From positions 1-64,000 of IMG/VR virus record IMGVR_UViG_3300045922_000151: a stretch of DNA of 64,000 nt; one strand, given 5' to 3'. Origin of the DNA: a virus. Each line of letters starts with the position of its first letter. Position 1 is the stretch's first letter. Shown in pieces: positions 23,575 to 32,015 of this stretch. The position numbers were made by a program, and so were the translations under genes. The notes under the pieces were generated by a model. That model saw nothing but the letters and a program-made list of their open reading frames with translations, ran no database searches and had not been told where the DNA came from.

Positions 23575-24078
23575 TTAAGCAGTCTCGTCGTACTGATAAT
23601 TCATCGTCGAGGTCGACCCAGCGGTATCTCCGGCATCGGTTTGGATTTGATGCACCAGATAGTCAGATGATCCCGTCGAGGTGAGCGCACCGGAGAGGGA
23701 ACCGTCGATGCCGAGGTTCGCGCTTGCTGGTTCTGATGTTGGCATTGTCTGTGTGGCTACGGATGAAGTAGAGGCAGTCGGTGTTGCATAGGTTGCGGCG
23801 CCACCATAAGACGATGTACGCGCATTGGTTTTGTGAACTGCCGACCCCCCAAGTGCGCCGGTGCGCCAGACTTTAAGGTTGTCGATTTTACTCGAGCCTC
23901 CCATGTTGGTCACATGGATTTTCTGCCATTTCTCGTACGTGTTGTTGCCCGGGATCACCGGATAATTAACCGGGTTGAGATTGACAGCATCTGTACTCCC
24001 CATGTTGGTGTTCGAGATGTTGTGGGTCAGGGTTTCCCCTGCACCATTTGCCTCATCTATTTCTACTGTTGCGGCCAT
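23575..24078 (-). CDS. Capsid-adjacent beta-rich protein, 167 aa
   Basis: Ser/Thr/Ala/Gly-rich, no cysteines, with VEIDEANGAGETLTHNISNT at the N-terminus. It lies immediately downstream of the major capsid gene, where head decoration or head fibre proteins are common. I infer a decoration role from position and composition only. Confidence 0.55.
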   Translation of the reverse strand: MAATVEIDEANGAGETLTHNISNTNMGSTDAVNLNPVNYPVIPGNNTYEKWQKIHVTNMGGSSKIDNLKVWRTGALGGSAVHKTNARTSSYGGAATYATPTASTSSVATQTMPTSEPASANLGIDGSLSGALTSTGSSDYLVHQIQTDAGDTAGSTSTMNYQYDETA

Positions 24079-24157
24079 AATTTTATATGGTTAATGAATA
24101 ATGTTGACCTGGAGCGGTCATTCCTGGCCCCCATTGCTGAGAGCCAGAGTGACCGCT

Positions 24158-25504
24158 TTAGGAAGCGTCGCCAGTAACGAGTCGGTGGAGAGCACCCGGG
24201 AGGGTAACTTTCATACCAACACGCTGTACTGCTCGGATCGCAAGAAGGTCTTGCTCTGCGAGGTTGATCGGAGTTTCTCCGTCAACGTCGGTGATCGTCG
24301 CCTGGTCAAGAAGTTTGAGACGAATGTCTGACTTCTCGCCGTATGCCACGCCTCGCTTGAAGTCACCGAACATAATAATCGGCTTGTTGACTCCTGTCAA
24401 AGTAGAAGCATAGGTAGGAGCGGCTTCGATCAACTCTACAGGGTAGCCGTTGATCGTTCCGAATTCACCATCACCCGCAAGCGGATTGAAGAGGTATCGG
24501 CCATCGCCGTCCTTAAGCGTCCTGATCTTGGAGAGGACGGTGCGATGCATAGCATAGCGAGCGTCCACGCCGAGCGGAGTGTTATCCGCGAGAGCAATGA
24601 TGTGCTCCGGTGATAGATCAGAACCGATTTCACCTGCGGCCATCTCATTGGTAGGAATGGAGGTGTCTTTGAATATACCCGTCCATACCGTGCCATCGCC
24701 TGAGAAGAACTGGAGGTCGACTTCCTTGTCCACAGCCTCACGAATGAGTTGTGCTACGAGACCGGTCAAGTCTACACCAGAATCCTCGAGGATTTCCTCG
24801 GTAAACGGAACGATGACAGTCAATTTCTTGAGTGTCAATGTTACGAGATCGAAGGTCGGCTGTGAGGAGCCTTTCTTCTCGCCCTCGTCGGTCCAGAAGA
24901 CAGAGAGAGTCGAGCCAAGTGCGGTGACGCGCTTGGTGTTCCCCTGTGAGAGTAAGTTGTAAGAGAATAGCTGTCGAGCTCTACCGTATCCAACTGACTG
25001 CAAGCGAATAACCTCGTTTGCGAGGGGTTCAGGGATGGTAAATCCTGCATCTGCGCCTGATCCGTCAGATGAAGTGTCGATCGCTTTCATGCCGAGTTCC
25101 CTTGCGGTCTTGGCATCCTTGGCTATCAACGCGCGGAGGAACTTACGAGTGATATCGTCGTTCTCCTTATTACCGATACGCTTACCGCCGTTATCGATAA
25201 CTTTGGCTCGCTGTTCTGCGACACCTTGCGCGAACTTATCGACCAATTGCTTGGCGATAGCTTCCGCTTTGGCATCCACGTACTCGCGAGTGGACTTGGA
25301 AATAAGACCCTTGAGCGATTCCTCGTCAAGACCCTCTTTTCCCTCGTCTCCCTCGTCGACTTCTGGCTTTGCTTCCGGAGCTATGTTCGCAAACTTTGCG
25401 CGAAAGTCTTCGTTGAGGAGATCCCAGTTTTCCTGGATCGCGCTCTTCTCCTCTGCGGTCAAATCCTTGACCGCTTTATTGAGAGCATTTTTTAGCTTGT
25501 TCAT
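24158..25504 (-). CDS. Major capsid protein, HK97 fold
   Basis: 448 aa. Residues 1-150 form a charged, helical delta-like scaffold domain removed during maturation in this family. The mature shell region follows from about 160 (DTSSDGSGADAGFTIPEPLA). Typical elements include AAGEIGSDLSPEHIIALADN and GVNKPIIMFGDFKRGVAYGE. The upstream gene is the matching HK97-type protease. It is the main shell subunit of phage A. Confidence 0.92.
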   Translation of the reverse strand: MNKLKNALNKAVKDLTAEEKSAIQENWDLLNEDFRAKFANIAPEAKPEVDEGDEGKEGLDEESLKGLISKSTREYVDAKAEAIAKQLVDKFAQGVAEQRAKVIDNGGKRIGNKENDDITRKFLRALIAKDAKTARELGMKAIDTSSDGSGADAGFTIPEPLANEVIRLQSVGYGRARQLFSYNLLSQGNTKRVTALGSTLSVFWTDEGEKKGSSQPTFDLVTLTLKKLTVIVPFTEEILEDSGVDLTGLVAQLIREAVDKEVDLQFFSGDGTVWTGIFKDTSIPTNEMAAGEIGSDLSPEHIIALADNTPLGVDARYAMHRTVLSKIRTLKDGDGRYLFNPLAGDGEFGTINGYPVELIEAAPTYASTLTGVNKPIIMFGDFKRGVAYGEKSDIRLKLLDQATITDVDGETPINLAEQDLLAIRAVQRVGMKVTLPGALHRLVTGDAS

Positions 25505-25517
25505 GGCTAATGTAGGG

Positions 25518-26408
25518 TTATGCCATCGGACTCTTTTTTAAGAGAGACCTGATGACTCTGTTAATATCCCGATTCGAGTATCTTTTTTTGCGGCCCTGGT
25601 TCTCAGGGGATGCATCGACCTTGCTACCTTTGGTATCCGCTTCCGGTGCGTTTAGGCGACTCGTGAGTTCCTTGACTGCACCTTTGATAGTTTCACTTTT
25701 ACTCTTACACAAAACTTCCAATGCCGATTTCACTTCATCTTCCGTCGGTTCCTTTTCTTCCGGCTTGTCCGGCTCTGCCGTTTCTATCGGCACTTCTTTC
25801 GGAGCTTCCGGCTCCTCCGGAGTTGCTTCCGGTTCGACCTCCTCTTTCGGCTTTTCTTCCGGAAAGACTTGTTCACCCAGGTTTTTGAATCGATCTGAGT
25901 TTCTGTGAGTGTGGGAGAGTCTGTTTACCACCTCGATGTCGAGGCCTTTCGATTTTGCTTTCGCTAATGCTTCGGCGTTTGCCGGGACATTGACGATTGA
26001 GAATTCGAACAGTTCGTTTTCAAGGAGCGTGATGATATCTGATTTTTCATCATACATCCATTTTATGTTCATGAACCCTACCGATCCGGCGTTCAGGTAT
26101 TCTCCTGCAACGAGGTCAAATATCTTGGCGGCATCTGGGTTTTCTTTATATGCAAATTGAACGACTCCCTCGAGATTGCCGTTGACGACGCCCAGTTCTA
26201 CCATCTTCCCGATTGCGGGAATGCTCTGATCATGAGCCCAGAGAACGACGGGATTCTTAAGATAGTTTGTCAGTATCCATCCTTTCTGATCGATGATCTC
26301 TCCATGCCTGTCAACGGATGGGGTTGACAGCACAAATCGAATCTGGAAGTTTTCCCTATTCACTTCCTTGACTTGAATTGTTTGTGGTGAGTACCTCTTG
26401 TTCTTCAT
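25518..26408 (-). CDS. HK97-type prohead protease with acidic scaffold-like tail
   Basis: Start at 26408 (MKNKRYSPQTIQ), because the upstream codons lie inside the portal gene and the -10 box at 26415-26420 is 6 nt ahead. In the 296-aa product, H59 (VLWAHD) and S109 (LNAGSVGF) fit the S78 His/Ser catalytic pair. Residues ~185-250 are a Glu/Pro-rich segment that may act as internal scaffold. It cleaves the capsid delta domain during maturation. Confidence 0.9.
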   Translation of the reverse strand: MKNKRYSPQTIQVKEVNRENFQIRFVLSTPSVDRHGEIIDQKGWILTNYLKNPVVLWAHDQSIPAIGKMVELGVVNGNLEGVVQFAYKENPDAAKIFDLVAGEYLNAGSVGFMNIKWMYDEKSDIITLLENELFEFSIVNVPANAEALAKAKSKGLDIEVVNRLSHTHRNSDRFKNLGEQVFPEEKPKEEVEPEATPEEPEAPKEVPIETAEPDKPEEKEPTEDEVKSALEVLCKSKSETIKGAVKELTSRLNAPEADTKGSKVDASPENQGRKKRYSNRDINRVIRSLLKKSPMA

Positions 26409-26414
26409 AGTTTT

Positions 26415-26423
26415 ATTGTAGCA
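26415..26423 (-). promoter_or_regulatory. Extended -10 promoter, 6 nt before ATG 26408
   Basis: Minus strand TGC-TACAAT. It lies within the portal gene's 3' end and could give a leaderless protease/capsid transcript. Confidence 0.5.
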
Positions 26424-26446
26424 TGGTTTAACTTGTAAAGGGAGTA

Positions 26447-28579
26447 CTACTCCTTGAATGCCGGTGCCAACACACACCTGCAATTGATAGTCTCGGCCGG
26501 ATCGGCTCCGGGATCACCGGGATAGTCGAGTCCGTTTGAGAACGACTCCTCGAGTCCCACGATCTCTCCGTCGGTTTCGGCATGACTGTCTCTAGTGCGG
26601 TTGTCAAGGGTTGCGATCCACTCTTTTGCATTGGCTACACCGCTCTGCTGATAGCTTTCTATGAACCCTTTGTTGTTCGCGGCCGTCGTTTCGGTCCTGG
26701 CGATAGTCTCCGCCCGATAGACCGGGAACTCCTCGTAGACGAGGTTCACGCGGTCAGTCAATTTGGCAATGCCCTCTCCATTGGCTATACCCTCCGCGAG
26801 GGTGTTGACCAACTTATCCACAGTTGTGTTGTTCACATTGTCCGCGAGTTCTTTTGCCCGTTCCTTGATGTACTTCTGGATTCGTTCAGTCAGCGTGAAC
26901 TCCTCGGCCGGTGCTATCGTCTGCATCGCTTCTTTTCCTGCACTCTCCACGAACTCGGTAATGAATGGGATCGAGAGTTCGGCAAACAATTTGTTCTCGC
27001 TTTTCTTGTCGAAGATGTCGCTCGCTAACGACTTCGATTCTCCCTTTGCGATTTTTCCGAGCTTGGCTACCACTCTCTTTTTTTGTTCCTCAGAGAACTT
27101 CACGATCTCTGGTTTGAAGCGGTCTGTCTTTGCGTCTATGGCCTTGAGCACGTAATCCGCGTACTGATTCCTGATCTCCGCTTTTATAAGAGGCTTGCCG
27201 TTTTGCTTTTCATGCTTGATGTCTTTGATGATGCCTTTTATCATCACGTCCGCGATCTGTTCTTTGAGTTCGATAAAGTCATACGCCTTTTTGCGTCCTC
27301 GGAATATCTTGCGATTGTCGATCTTCTTCGCCTTGTTTCCTTTCTGCGGAAGACCACCGACTGCAACGTTTGAGAGAGGCATGTACAAAGACCACCCGCC
27401 TACTATCGGAGGCAGTCCGAGTTCCTCTCTCACTTCGTTGATGAGCTTGGTCCCGCTTGCGAGATGTATCTGATTCACTTCCGCCTGATTCTTGTCGTCG
27501 GTCGGAATGAATGACTTGTCGTATTCGATGAAGTAAATGTCGCCCCACTCCGGATAGATGAGGTGTTCGTTCAGCTTCTCTGTTATCCGAATGATTTCCG
27601 GCTCGATGGTTTCTTTGAGGAATATCTCCATCGCCGTTTTTGCGTTTGCGTAGTTCACGTCCTCGGTGATGGCGATGATCGGCTTCGGAACAGCAAACGC
27701 GGTCAGGATATCGTCGCGAGTCATCTTGAGTGATTCGATGTAGTCCATCTCTCTTTGCGAGATTGAGACCTGCTGATACTTGAGACCCATTTCGAGGAAC
27801 GCACCACGTCCGGCTTTCATTACGCCCTTGTGCTTTTTGTCCCAGTCCTCTTTGATCTCGTCTTTTTGTTTCTGAGAGATTTTATCATCCGATGATAATA
27901 TGAAATCCGGCCGAGCGTTGTTCTGGAAGAAGTACCGCTGATACTTTGTTGCGAACTCCTCTGTCTCCACGCGCACTTCTGCGGCCTGTAAAATCGAAAG
28001 ACCACCGTACTCATCGAGCGGTGATGGTGTTGCGTCGTAGATGATATCTTCCGGCGCGAACACGATCGTCTTGTCTTGCGTTGTGAACTCGTACCCTTTT
28101 ATAAAAAGCTGTTTGTCTTTGATGATCGTGACGTAGTCCGGTCGCAGGTTCCACATCTCCACCACCTTGCTTCCCGGTCCCGCCTGACGCACCTTGAGCA
28201 CGAATGACTGCCCCGTGAGCAGTTTGTTGATCATGTACTTCTCGAAGAACTCTGTCTTTGTTTGAAATGGATTCGGCCGATAGAGCAGGTCGAGTGCCTC
28301 ATGCACGAATATCTCGATCTTGTCCCCAAGCTTGTTTTTGATCTTGAATAACTCCCAGTCTATGCTTGCCGTCTTTTGCGCGATCTTCGATACGCACCGG
28401 AACACATACAGCGATTTTTGATAAGCCTTGAGTTGTTTCGTCTTACCCCATGATCCGTCCCACGATATAAATTGCCCGCCTAAATCCGGGAGCGCAACAC
28501 CGAGCTCGTCGTCGTCCTCGAACATCTTTGTCGATGTGATGTTCTTCCATGCGCGTTTTAGAGTTTGTAGCATTCCCAT
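26447..28579 (-). CDS. Portal protein fused to MuF-like head protein
   Basis: 710 aa. Residues 1-420 are the portal (KSLYVFRCVSKIAQKTASID near 50, then EKYMINKLLTGQSFVLKVRQ). The C-terminal 110 residues are MuF-like: AETIARTETTAANNKGF, RTRDSHAETDGE and INCRCVLAP. In most phages these are two genes. MuF domains are internal head proteins often linked to ejected effectors; here no toxin domain follows, since the protein ends right after the MuF motif. Confidence 0.9.
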   Translation of the reverse strand: MGMLQTLKRAWKNITSTKMFEDDDELGVALPDLGGQFISWDGSWGKTKQLKAYQKSLYVFRCVSKIAQKTASIDWELFKIKNKLGDKIEIFVHEALDLLYRPNPFQTKTEFFEKYMINKLLTGQSFVLKVRQAGPGSKVVEMWNLRPDYVTIIKDKQLFIKGYEFTTQDKTIVFAPEDIIYDATPSPLDEYGGLSILQAAEVRVETEEFATKYQRYFFQNNARPDFILSSDDKISQKQKDEIKEDWDKKHKGVMKAGRGAFLEMGLKYQQVSISQREMDYIESLKMTRDDILTAFAVPKPIIAITEDVNYANAKTAMEIFLKETIEPEIIRITEKLNEHLIYPEWGDIYFIEYDKSFIPTDDKNQAEVNQIHLASGTKLINEVREELGLPPIVGGWSLYMPLSNVAVGGLPQKGNKAKKIDNRKIFRGRKKAYDFIELKEQIADVMIKGIIKDIKHEKQNGKPLIKAEIRNQYADYVLKAIDAKTDRFKPEIVKFSEEQKKRVVAKLGKIAKGESKSLASDIFDKKSENKLFAELSIPFITEFVESAGKEAMQTIAPAEEFTLTERIQKYIKERAKELADNVNNTTVDKLVNTLAEGIANGEGIAKLTDRVNLVYEEFPVYRAETIARTETTAANNKGFIESYQQSGVANAKEWIATLDNRTRDSHAETDGEIVGLEESFSNGLDYPGDPGADPAETINCRCVLAPAFKE

Positions 28580-28588
28580 GTTGTTTTA

Positions 28589-28597
28589 ATTATAGCA
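28589..28597 (-). promoter_or_regulatory. Extended -10 promoter, 9 nt before ATG 28579
   Basis: Minus strand TGC-TATAAT between terminase and portal genes, with TTGACA 12 bp upstream of the -10, too close for a standard -35. Predicted leader is 2-3 nt. Confidence 0.55.
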
Positions 28598-28612
28598 TAA
28601 ATTTGTTGTCAA

Positions 28613-30139
28613 CTACCATTCCTCGTAATTGCCGTGACCGCCTTTCATCATTTGGAGTGCGATGCCTCGCGAGAATACTCTGTCGTCGTGCTTTCCGTTC
28701 GGATGCTCTGGTCTATTTTTTTCATTGTACACCATATTGCGAGCTTCGTCCTCCGCTTCGGGATACGTTTCTATCAGTTCTTCTTTTCGATATGCCTCCT
28801 CCAAGTCCGTGATGAGCAGTGTTCGTGTGGTTCCGGTCGTATTCCATCGTTTGAACCATAGGTTGTCGTACATGTCCCGTTGCAAGTCCCGGAGTTTCTG
28901 CACCATTGCCACCCCGACACCTTGTTCCTCAACTCCCAGATACACGTCGAATACCTGGCATATCTTCGCTACTTTCAGAGCAAAGACATCGATTGGCTCG
29001 TTGGAAGTGTACTCGTAGATGACCACTGACTTTCCTGCGGCGGCGTCCGGCTCTATCACCGAGAAGCAGTGCGCGTCGCCCGTAAGTATACCCTCTGCCG
29101 GATCGAGTCCTGCATAGAGCGTCTTTGATTTCGTCCCTTTGTTTTTGTCCCCGAGTAATCGCCGACGATCCACCTCCCGCATTTTCGAGATGTCGTCGAG
29201 TGGTATGCGTTTCGTGATATCCGTCTTTATGTGCTTGAACACCGAGCGTCCGGATTGCAGGAAGCACGACACGTCGTCCTCCGGATACTCCTGGAAGAAC
29301 AGATCACCCTTGTCCCATATCTTGTACCTTCTCCACTTGATCTGCCCGACCGTGAGTGTCATGTCGTACTCCTGCTTCACTCTGTTTATCAAATCTTTTT
29401 CTTCGTCTGTGTATTGAAAATCCTCCTCTGGAATGTTGAAGAGTTCCTGCGTCGCCACCGAGAGACCAGCTTTTTCTTCGTCCGTCATCTGCGTCGAGTC
29501 GTACTCCTCGTTCAGATACCATGGTATAAAAATTGGTGTGTACGGAGAGAATCCCGCTTTCGCTCTCTGCCACATATCATAAAACTCCTCTCGTCCGTTT
29601 GGTGTAGTCTCGATATCTATTTGCCCGTACTCCGCGGCCTCTGTGATGCCTGCGAGAATGATTTTGAGGTTCGGATAGAACGCGGCCTCCGAGAGATGTG
29701 CCCGGTCCACCGTGTCTCCTCGTCCGAATGCTTTCTGTCCGGCTGTCCCTATGAAGTAACTAGACCCTCGCTTCGGGAACTTCATCTCCGACTTCGAGTC
29801 GATGGAGAGTTCCGGCTTTACTTCCATATTGTCCACGAAGAACTTCACGGCGGAGAACAGACGCTTTGTCGCTTCCTTTTCGTGACTGATCACGACGGCG
29901 TTGGTGCTTTTCTTTATGCAGTCGATGAGCTGATCAGCGTCGATCTCTTTTGAGATGCCTTGCTGACGCCCTTTGAGTATCAAATTGCGACGAGTCTTTT
30001 TTTTGCGGTACTCCTGTTGTGACCGGTTCGCTTTGAACGGCACGATCTGCCCGCGCTTATTTCGTATCTTGAGGAGCTTCTCCTTGAGCACATCGTTCGA
30101 TGGCATCCGTTTGACTCTCTCCTGTTGGTTCGTTTCCAT
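28613..30139 (-). CDS. terL: Terminase large subunit
   Basis: 508 aa. The Walker A-like element is LILKGRQQGISK (53-64). The ATPase domain continues with VDRAHLSEAAFY as the Walker B region. The nuclease domain has AGLDPAEG near 345 and ends with KHDDRVFSRGIAL near 485, giving the acidic residues of the RuvC-like fold. It packages phage A DNA into proheads with the small subunit upstream. The start overlaps the small-subunit gene by 83 nt; the internal Met at 30106 is an alternative. Confidence 0.95.
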   Translation of the reverse strand: METNQQERVKRMPSNDVLKEKLLKIRNKRGQIVPFKANRSQQEYRKKKTRRNLILKGRQQGISKEIDADQLIDCIKKSTNAVVISHEKEATKRLFSAVKFFVDNMEVKPELSIDSKSEMKFPKRGSSYFIGTAGQKAFGRGDTVDRAHLSEAAFYPNLKIILAGITEAAEYGQIDIETTPNGREEFYDMWQRAKAGFSPYTPIFIPWYLNEEYDSTQMTDEEKAGLSVATQELFNIPEEDFQYTDEEKDLINRVKQEYDMTLTVGQIKWRRYKIWDKGDLFFQEYPEDDVSCFLQSGRSVFKHIKTDITKRIPLDDISKMREVDRRRLLGDKNKGTKSKTLYAGLDPAEGILTGDAHCFSVIEPDAAAGKSVVIYEYTSNEPIDVFALKVAKICQVFDVYLGVEEQGVGVAMVQKLRDLQRDMYDNLWFKRWNTTGTTRTLLITDLEEAYRKEELIETYPEAEDEARNMVYNEKNRPEHPNGKHDDRVFSRGIALQMMKGGHGNYEEW

Positions 30140-30650
30140 GTTGATCTGCGTATTCGTCTAATAAATCCTCTAGGGTACGCTTGCCGGTGACAACCTCCAC
30201 CTTACCCTTTGGCTGATACCGACCGCTTCGTCGCTCGAGGAAGAAGCGGATACTCGGCCCGTCATCCTGCTGAATGAGCTTAAACAGGCGGTCCTCCACC
30301 ATATCCACCCTATGACTGTCGATCTTTGCGACTGCCTCCCGGAAGACCGGGTCCTTTTTGATCCAATCGTAGAACGTTGTCCTGTCGATGTCCGCCTTTT
30401 CACATGCCACGGTAATCGTCCCCATAGTGATAGCGTAGACCTTGAGAAAATTTTCCTTGCCTATTCTCGTCCTCTCCTGCTCTTTTTTGACCTCGTTTAC
30501 ACTCTGTGCGCTCTTTTTTATGGCATTCCACACCCTCGCCATTGCGAAGATGCTCGACAGCATGTCCTGTTTTTCCTCGTTTGAAATACCTTCATTGTGT
30601 AGGATTTGTGGGATTTCAGAGTTTGTGTTGTTATCTTGAGTAGATTCCAT
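30057..30650 (-). CDS. terS: Terminase small subunit
   Basis: 197 aa. The DNA-binding HTH is TITVACEKADIDRTTFYDWI near 95-115, followed by a helical oligomerisation region and a C-terminal tail. It recognises the packaging site and recruits the large subunit. The -10 box is 6 nt upstream of the ATG, and three 20-bp repeats sit just beyond it (30697-30756). Confidence 0.85.
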   Translation of the reverse strand: MESTQDNNTNSEIPQILHNEGISNEEKQDMLSSIFAMARVWNAIKKSAQSVNEVKKEQERTRIGKENFLKVYAITMGTITVACEKADIDRTTFYDWIKKDPVFREAVAKIDSHRVDMVEDRLFKLIQQDDGPSIRFFLERRSGRYQPKGKVEVVTGKRTLEDLLDEYADQHGNEPTGESQTDAIERCAQGEAPQDTK

Positions 30651-30656
30651 GTTGAT

Positions 30657-30665
30657 ATTATGCCA
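30657..30665 (-). promoter_or_regulatory. Extended -10-like promoter, 6 nt before terS ATG
   Basis: Minus strand TGG-CATAAT. It lies between the 20-bp repeats and terS, so the repeats are placed where a regulator of the late operon could act. Confidence 0.45.
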
Positions 30666-30696
30666 CGTTTTGTCCTCTTTGGCCTCTCCCCTTTCG

Positions 30697-30756
30697 AATG
30701 TCCTGTTTTGTCCCTTAATGTCCTGTTTTGTCCCTTGGTGTCCTGAATTGACCGAC
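30697..30756. repeat. 20-bp tandem repeats upstream of terS
   Basis: AATGTCCTGTTTTGTCCCTT occurs twice head to tail (30697-30716, 30717-30736), and a degenerate third unit starts at 30737 (GGTGTCCTGAATTG). A related word TTTTGTCCTCTTT occurs at 30668-30680. The 20-bp period is about two helical turns, so a protein would see all units on one DNA face. Candidates are the terminase-binding (cos/pac) region or a late promoter operator. Confidence 0.75.
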
Positions 30757-30779
30757 CCCCGAGCGGAGCGGAGTGGAGG

Positions 30780-30929
30780 TCATACCCTCGGCCATACCCC
30801 CATACCCCCTCCCTGGCCTCCTAGGTTGTCTTCTGGGCCTCGGAATGGCCATATCCGAGCTTGGAGTCGTTTCCTCACTTCCTCCGTCATCTTGGCCTGA
30901 ATTTTGCTTATACAGCCCTTACAGACCAT
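30780..30929 (-). CDS. Small zinc-binding-like protein, 49 aa
   Basis: Starts at ATG 30929 (MVCKGCISKIQAKMTEEVRK). It has one CxxC pair and a basic helix, and then a low-complexity Gly-rich end that coincides with a G-rich DNA stretch. It is in line with the 65-aa gene upstream. Support is moderate: size and position only. Confidence 0.4.
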   Translation of the reverse strand: MVCKGCISKIQAKMTEEVRKRLQARIWPFRGPEDNLGGQGGGMGVWPRV

Positions 30930-30937
30930 GAGGTCGA

Positions 30938-31135
30938 CTATCGGCGGTCCGGCCCTATGCCGAGCTTGGTCTCTATCGGATAGAGCTCGTCGATCGCTTC
31001 CCCTACGATCTTGCCGGTACTTGGGTCCCAGAGATCCATCAGCGGTATCCTGTTGCACATGACACAATAGACCTCCGGGAAGTATCCCTGCTCTTTGTTG
31101 TCCGGATGTCCGTATCGTTTTTCTTTCATACTCAT
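30938..31135 (-). CDS. Hypothetical small protein with CxxC, 65 aa
   Basis: A 65-residue protein with CVMC (residues 24-27) and a compact following segment (DPSTGKIVGEAIDEL). The ATG overlaps the stop of the broken ORF at 31132-31233 as ATGA. Function is unknown. Confidence 0.5.
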   Translation of the reverse strand: MSMKEKRYGHPDNKEQGYFPEVYCVMCNRIPLMDLWDPSTGKIVGEAIDELYPIETKLGIGPDRR

Positions 31136-31233
31136 TCCACGCTCTTACCGCACTTCGAGCAGACCAGTCCGTCCTGCTTATAACTCCACCCGAAGCGTAG
31201 TCCTATAAGCAGTTTTTTGAGTCAGTTTTTCAT
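31132..31233 (-). pseudogene. Small zinc-ribbon-like ORF with in-frame UGA at codon 4
   Basis: Reading from ATG 31233: MKN, then UGA, then LKKLLIGLRFGWSYKQDG and VCSKCGKSVE to a proper stop. The ATG overlaps the upstream stop as ATGA and the end overlaps the next ATG as ATGA, so the frame is positioned exactly like a real gene. Trp (UGG) in place of UGA would give a natural MKNWLKKLL start. It is either a single-base nonsense mutation, a sequencing error or a readthrough gene. Genome-wide UGA recoding is unlikely because UGA is a normal stop elsewhere. Confidence 0.5.
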
Positions 31234-31967
31234 ATTCGTTCTATTGAGCTCGGCTTTGGGAACTCGTCCTTGAACCAAGACTGCAACTCCGGCTCGAGGC
31301 AGACCCGGTTGTCTGTCGACATCAGATCAGGTTTGCCCATCTTCTTCCAGTCCTCTATGTCGTATATCTTCACGTCCTCTCTGTACGTGCTTCTAAGAGG
31401 CGCGAGGTTTCCATAGACGCTTCGGAAGAGTATCGGCTTCTGCGAGTAGTACACCTCATCTATCAGGTCCAAGAACTTCTCCTTGTTTAACATCATCGGA
31501 TAATGCACCTCGAATGAGAGCGGATTTTTTACGCCCTTTGATTTGAGGTATTCGAGCGTTTCTTCCATCGCCCAGTAGTAGTATCCGGACTTAGTTTTGT
31601 GATTCTTGATGCGCTCCTCTAGTGTCCCGATGTTGTAGTTCGGGATGTGCTTTGCTTTCTTGAGGAATATAAAGTCATCGTTCATGAGAATGAAATCGTC
31701 TGAGAGGTCTTTTTTGAGGCATGCCAGTCGTATCTTGTGGATCGCATTGAGGAGCTTGTGCTTACCGAGGTCGTTCGCCTCGATGTACTCGTATCTCCTC
31801 AGGTCGAAGAACTTTGGCATGGCACCGCAAACGAATATCCTCCCATACTCCTCGAGGTGTTTCTCTACGCTTCTCACTGAGTACCTGATCTCGTTGTCGT
31901 ACCACTTCGAGCCGGTCCCCAGGATGTATAAAATGTCTGGTTTTTTTCTCATGGCTTTTTTCTGCAA
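31230..31967 (-). CDS. Stealth-like sugar phosphotransferase/glycosyltransferase
   Basis: 245 aa (the start may be Met at 31952). ILYILGTGSKWYDNEIRYSVRSVEKHL and DDFILMNDDFIFLKK correspond to the conserved Stealth CR1/CR2-type segments, including the NDD acidic motif. Such enzymes transfer sugar-1-phosphate to glycans. Phage copies sit near methyltransferases and may modify DNA, capsids or the host surface. The substrate is unknown. Confidence 0.7.
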   Translation of the reverse strand: MQKKAMRKKPDILYILGTGSKWYDNEIRYSVRSVEKHLEEYGRIFVCGAMPKFFDLRRYEYIEANDLGKHKLLNAIHKIRLACLKKDLSDDFILMNDDFIFLKKAKHIPNYNIGTLEERIKNHKTKSGYYYWAMEETLEYLKSKGVKNPLSFEVHYPMMLNKEKFLDLIDEVYYSQKPILFRSVYGNLAPLRSTYREDVKIYDIEDWKKMGKPDLMSTDNRVCLEPELQSWFKDEFPKPSSIERI

Positions 31968-32015
31968 ATGATTACTTTTTCCACTGGTCCGTGCTCGTCA
32001 TTGAGAGAGTCGGTT

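Noticed and set aside
26582-29953. Long plus-strand frames opposite portal and terminase
   Set aside because: They are reverse-strand shadows of genes with clear family motifs and have no conserved features of their own.
30697-30756. Short CRISPR-like array
   Set aside because: The units are directly adjacent with no spacers and no cas genes are present.
31132-31233. Genome-wide UGA recoding
   Set aside because: UGA serves as a normal stop in many ATGA-coupled genes of both phages.
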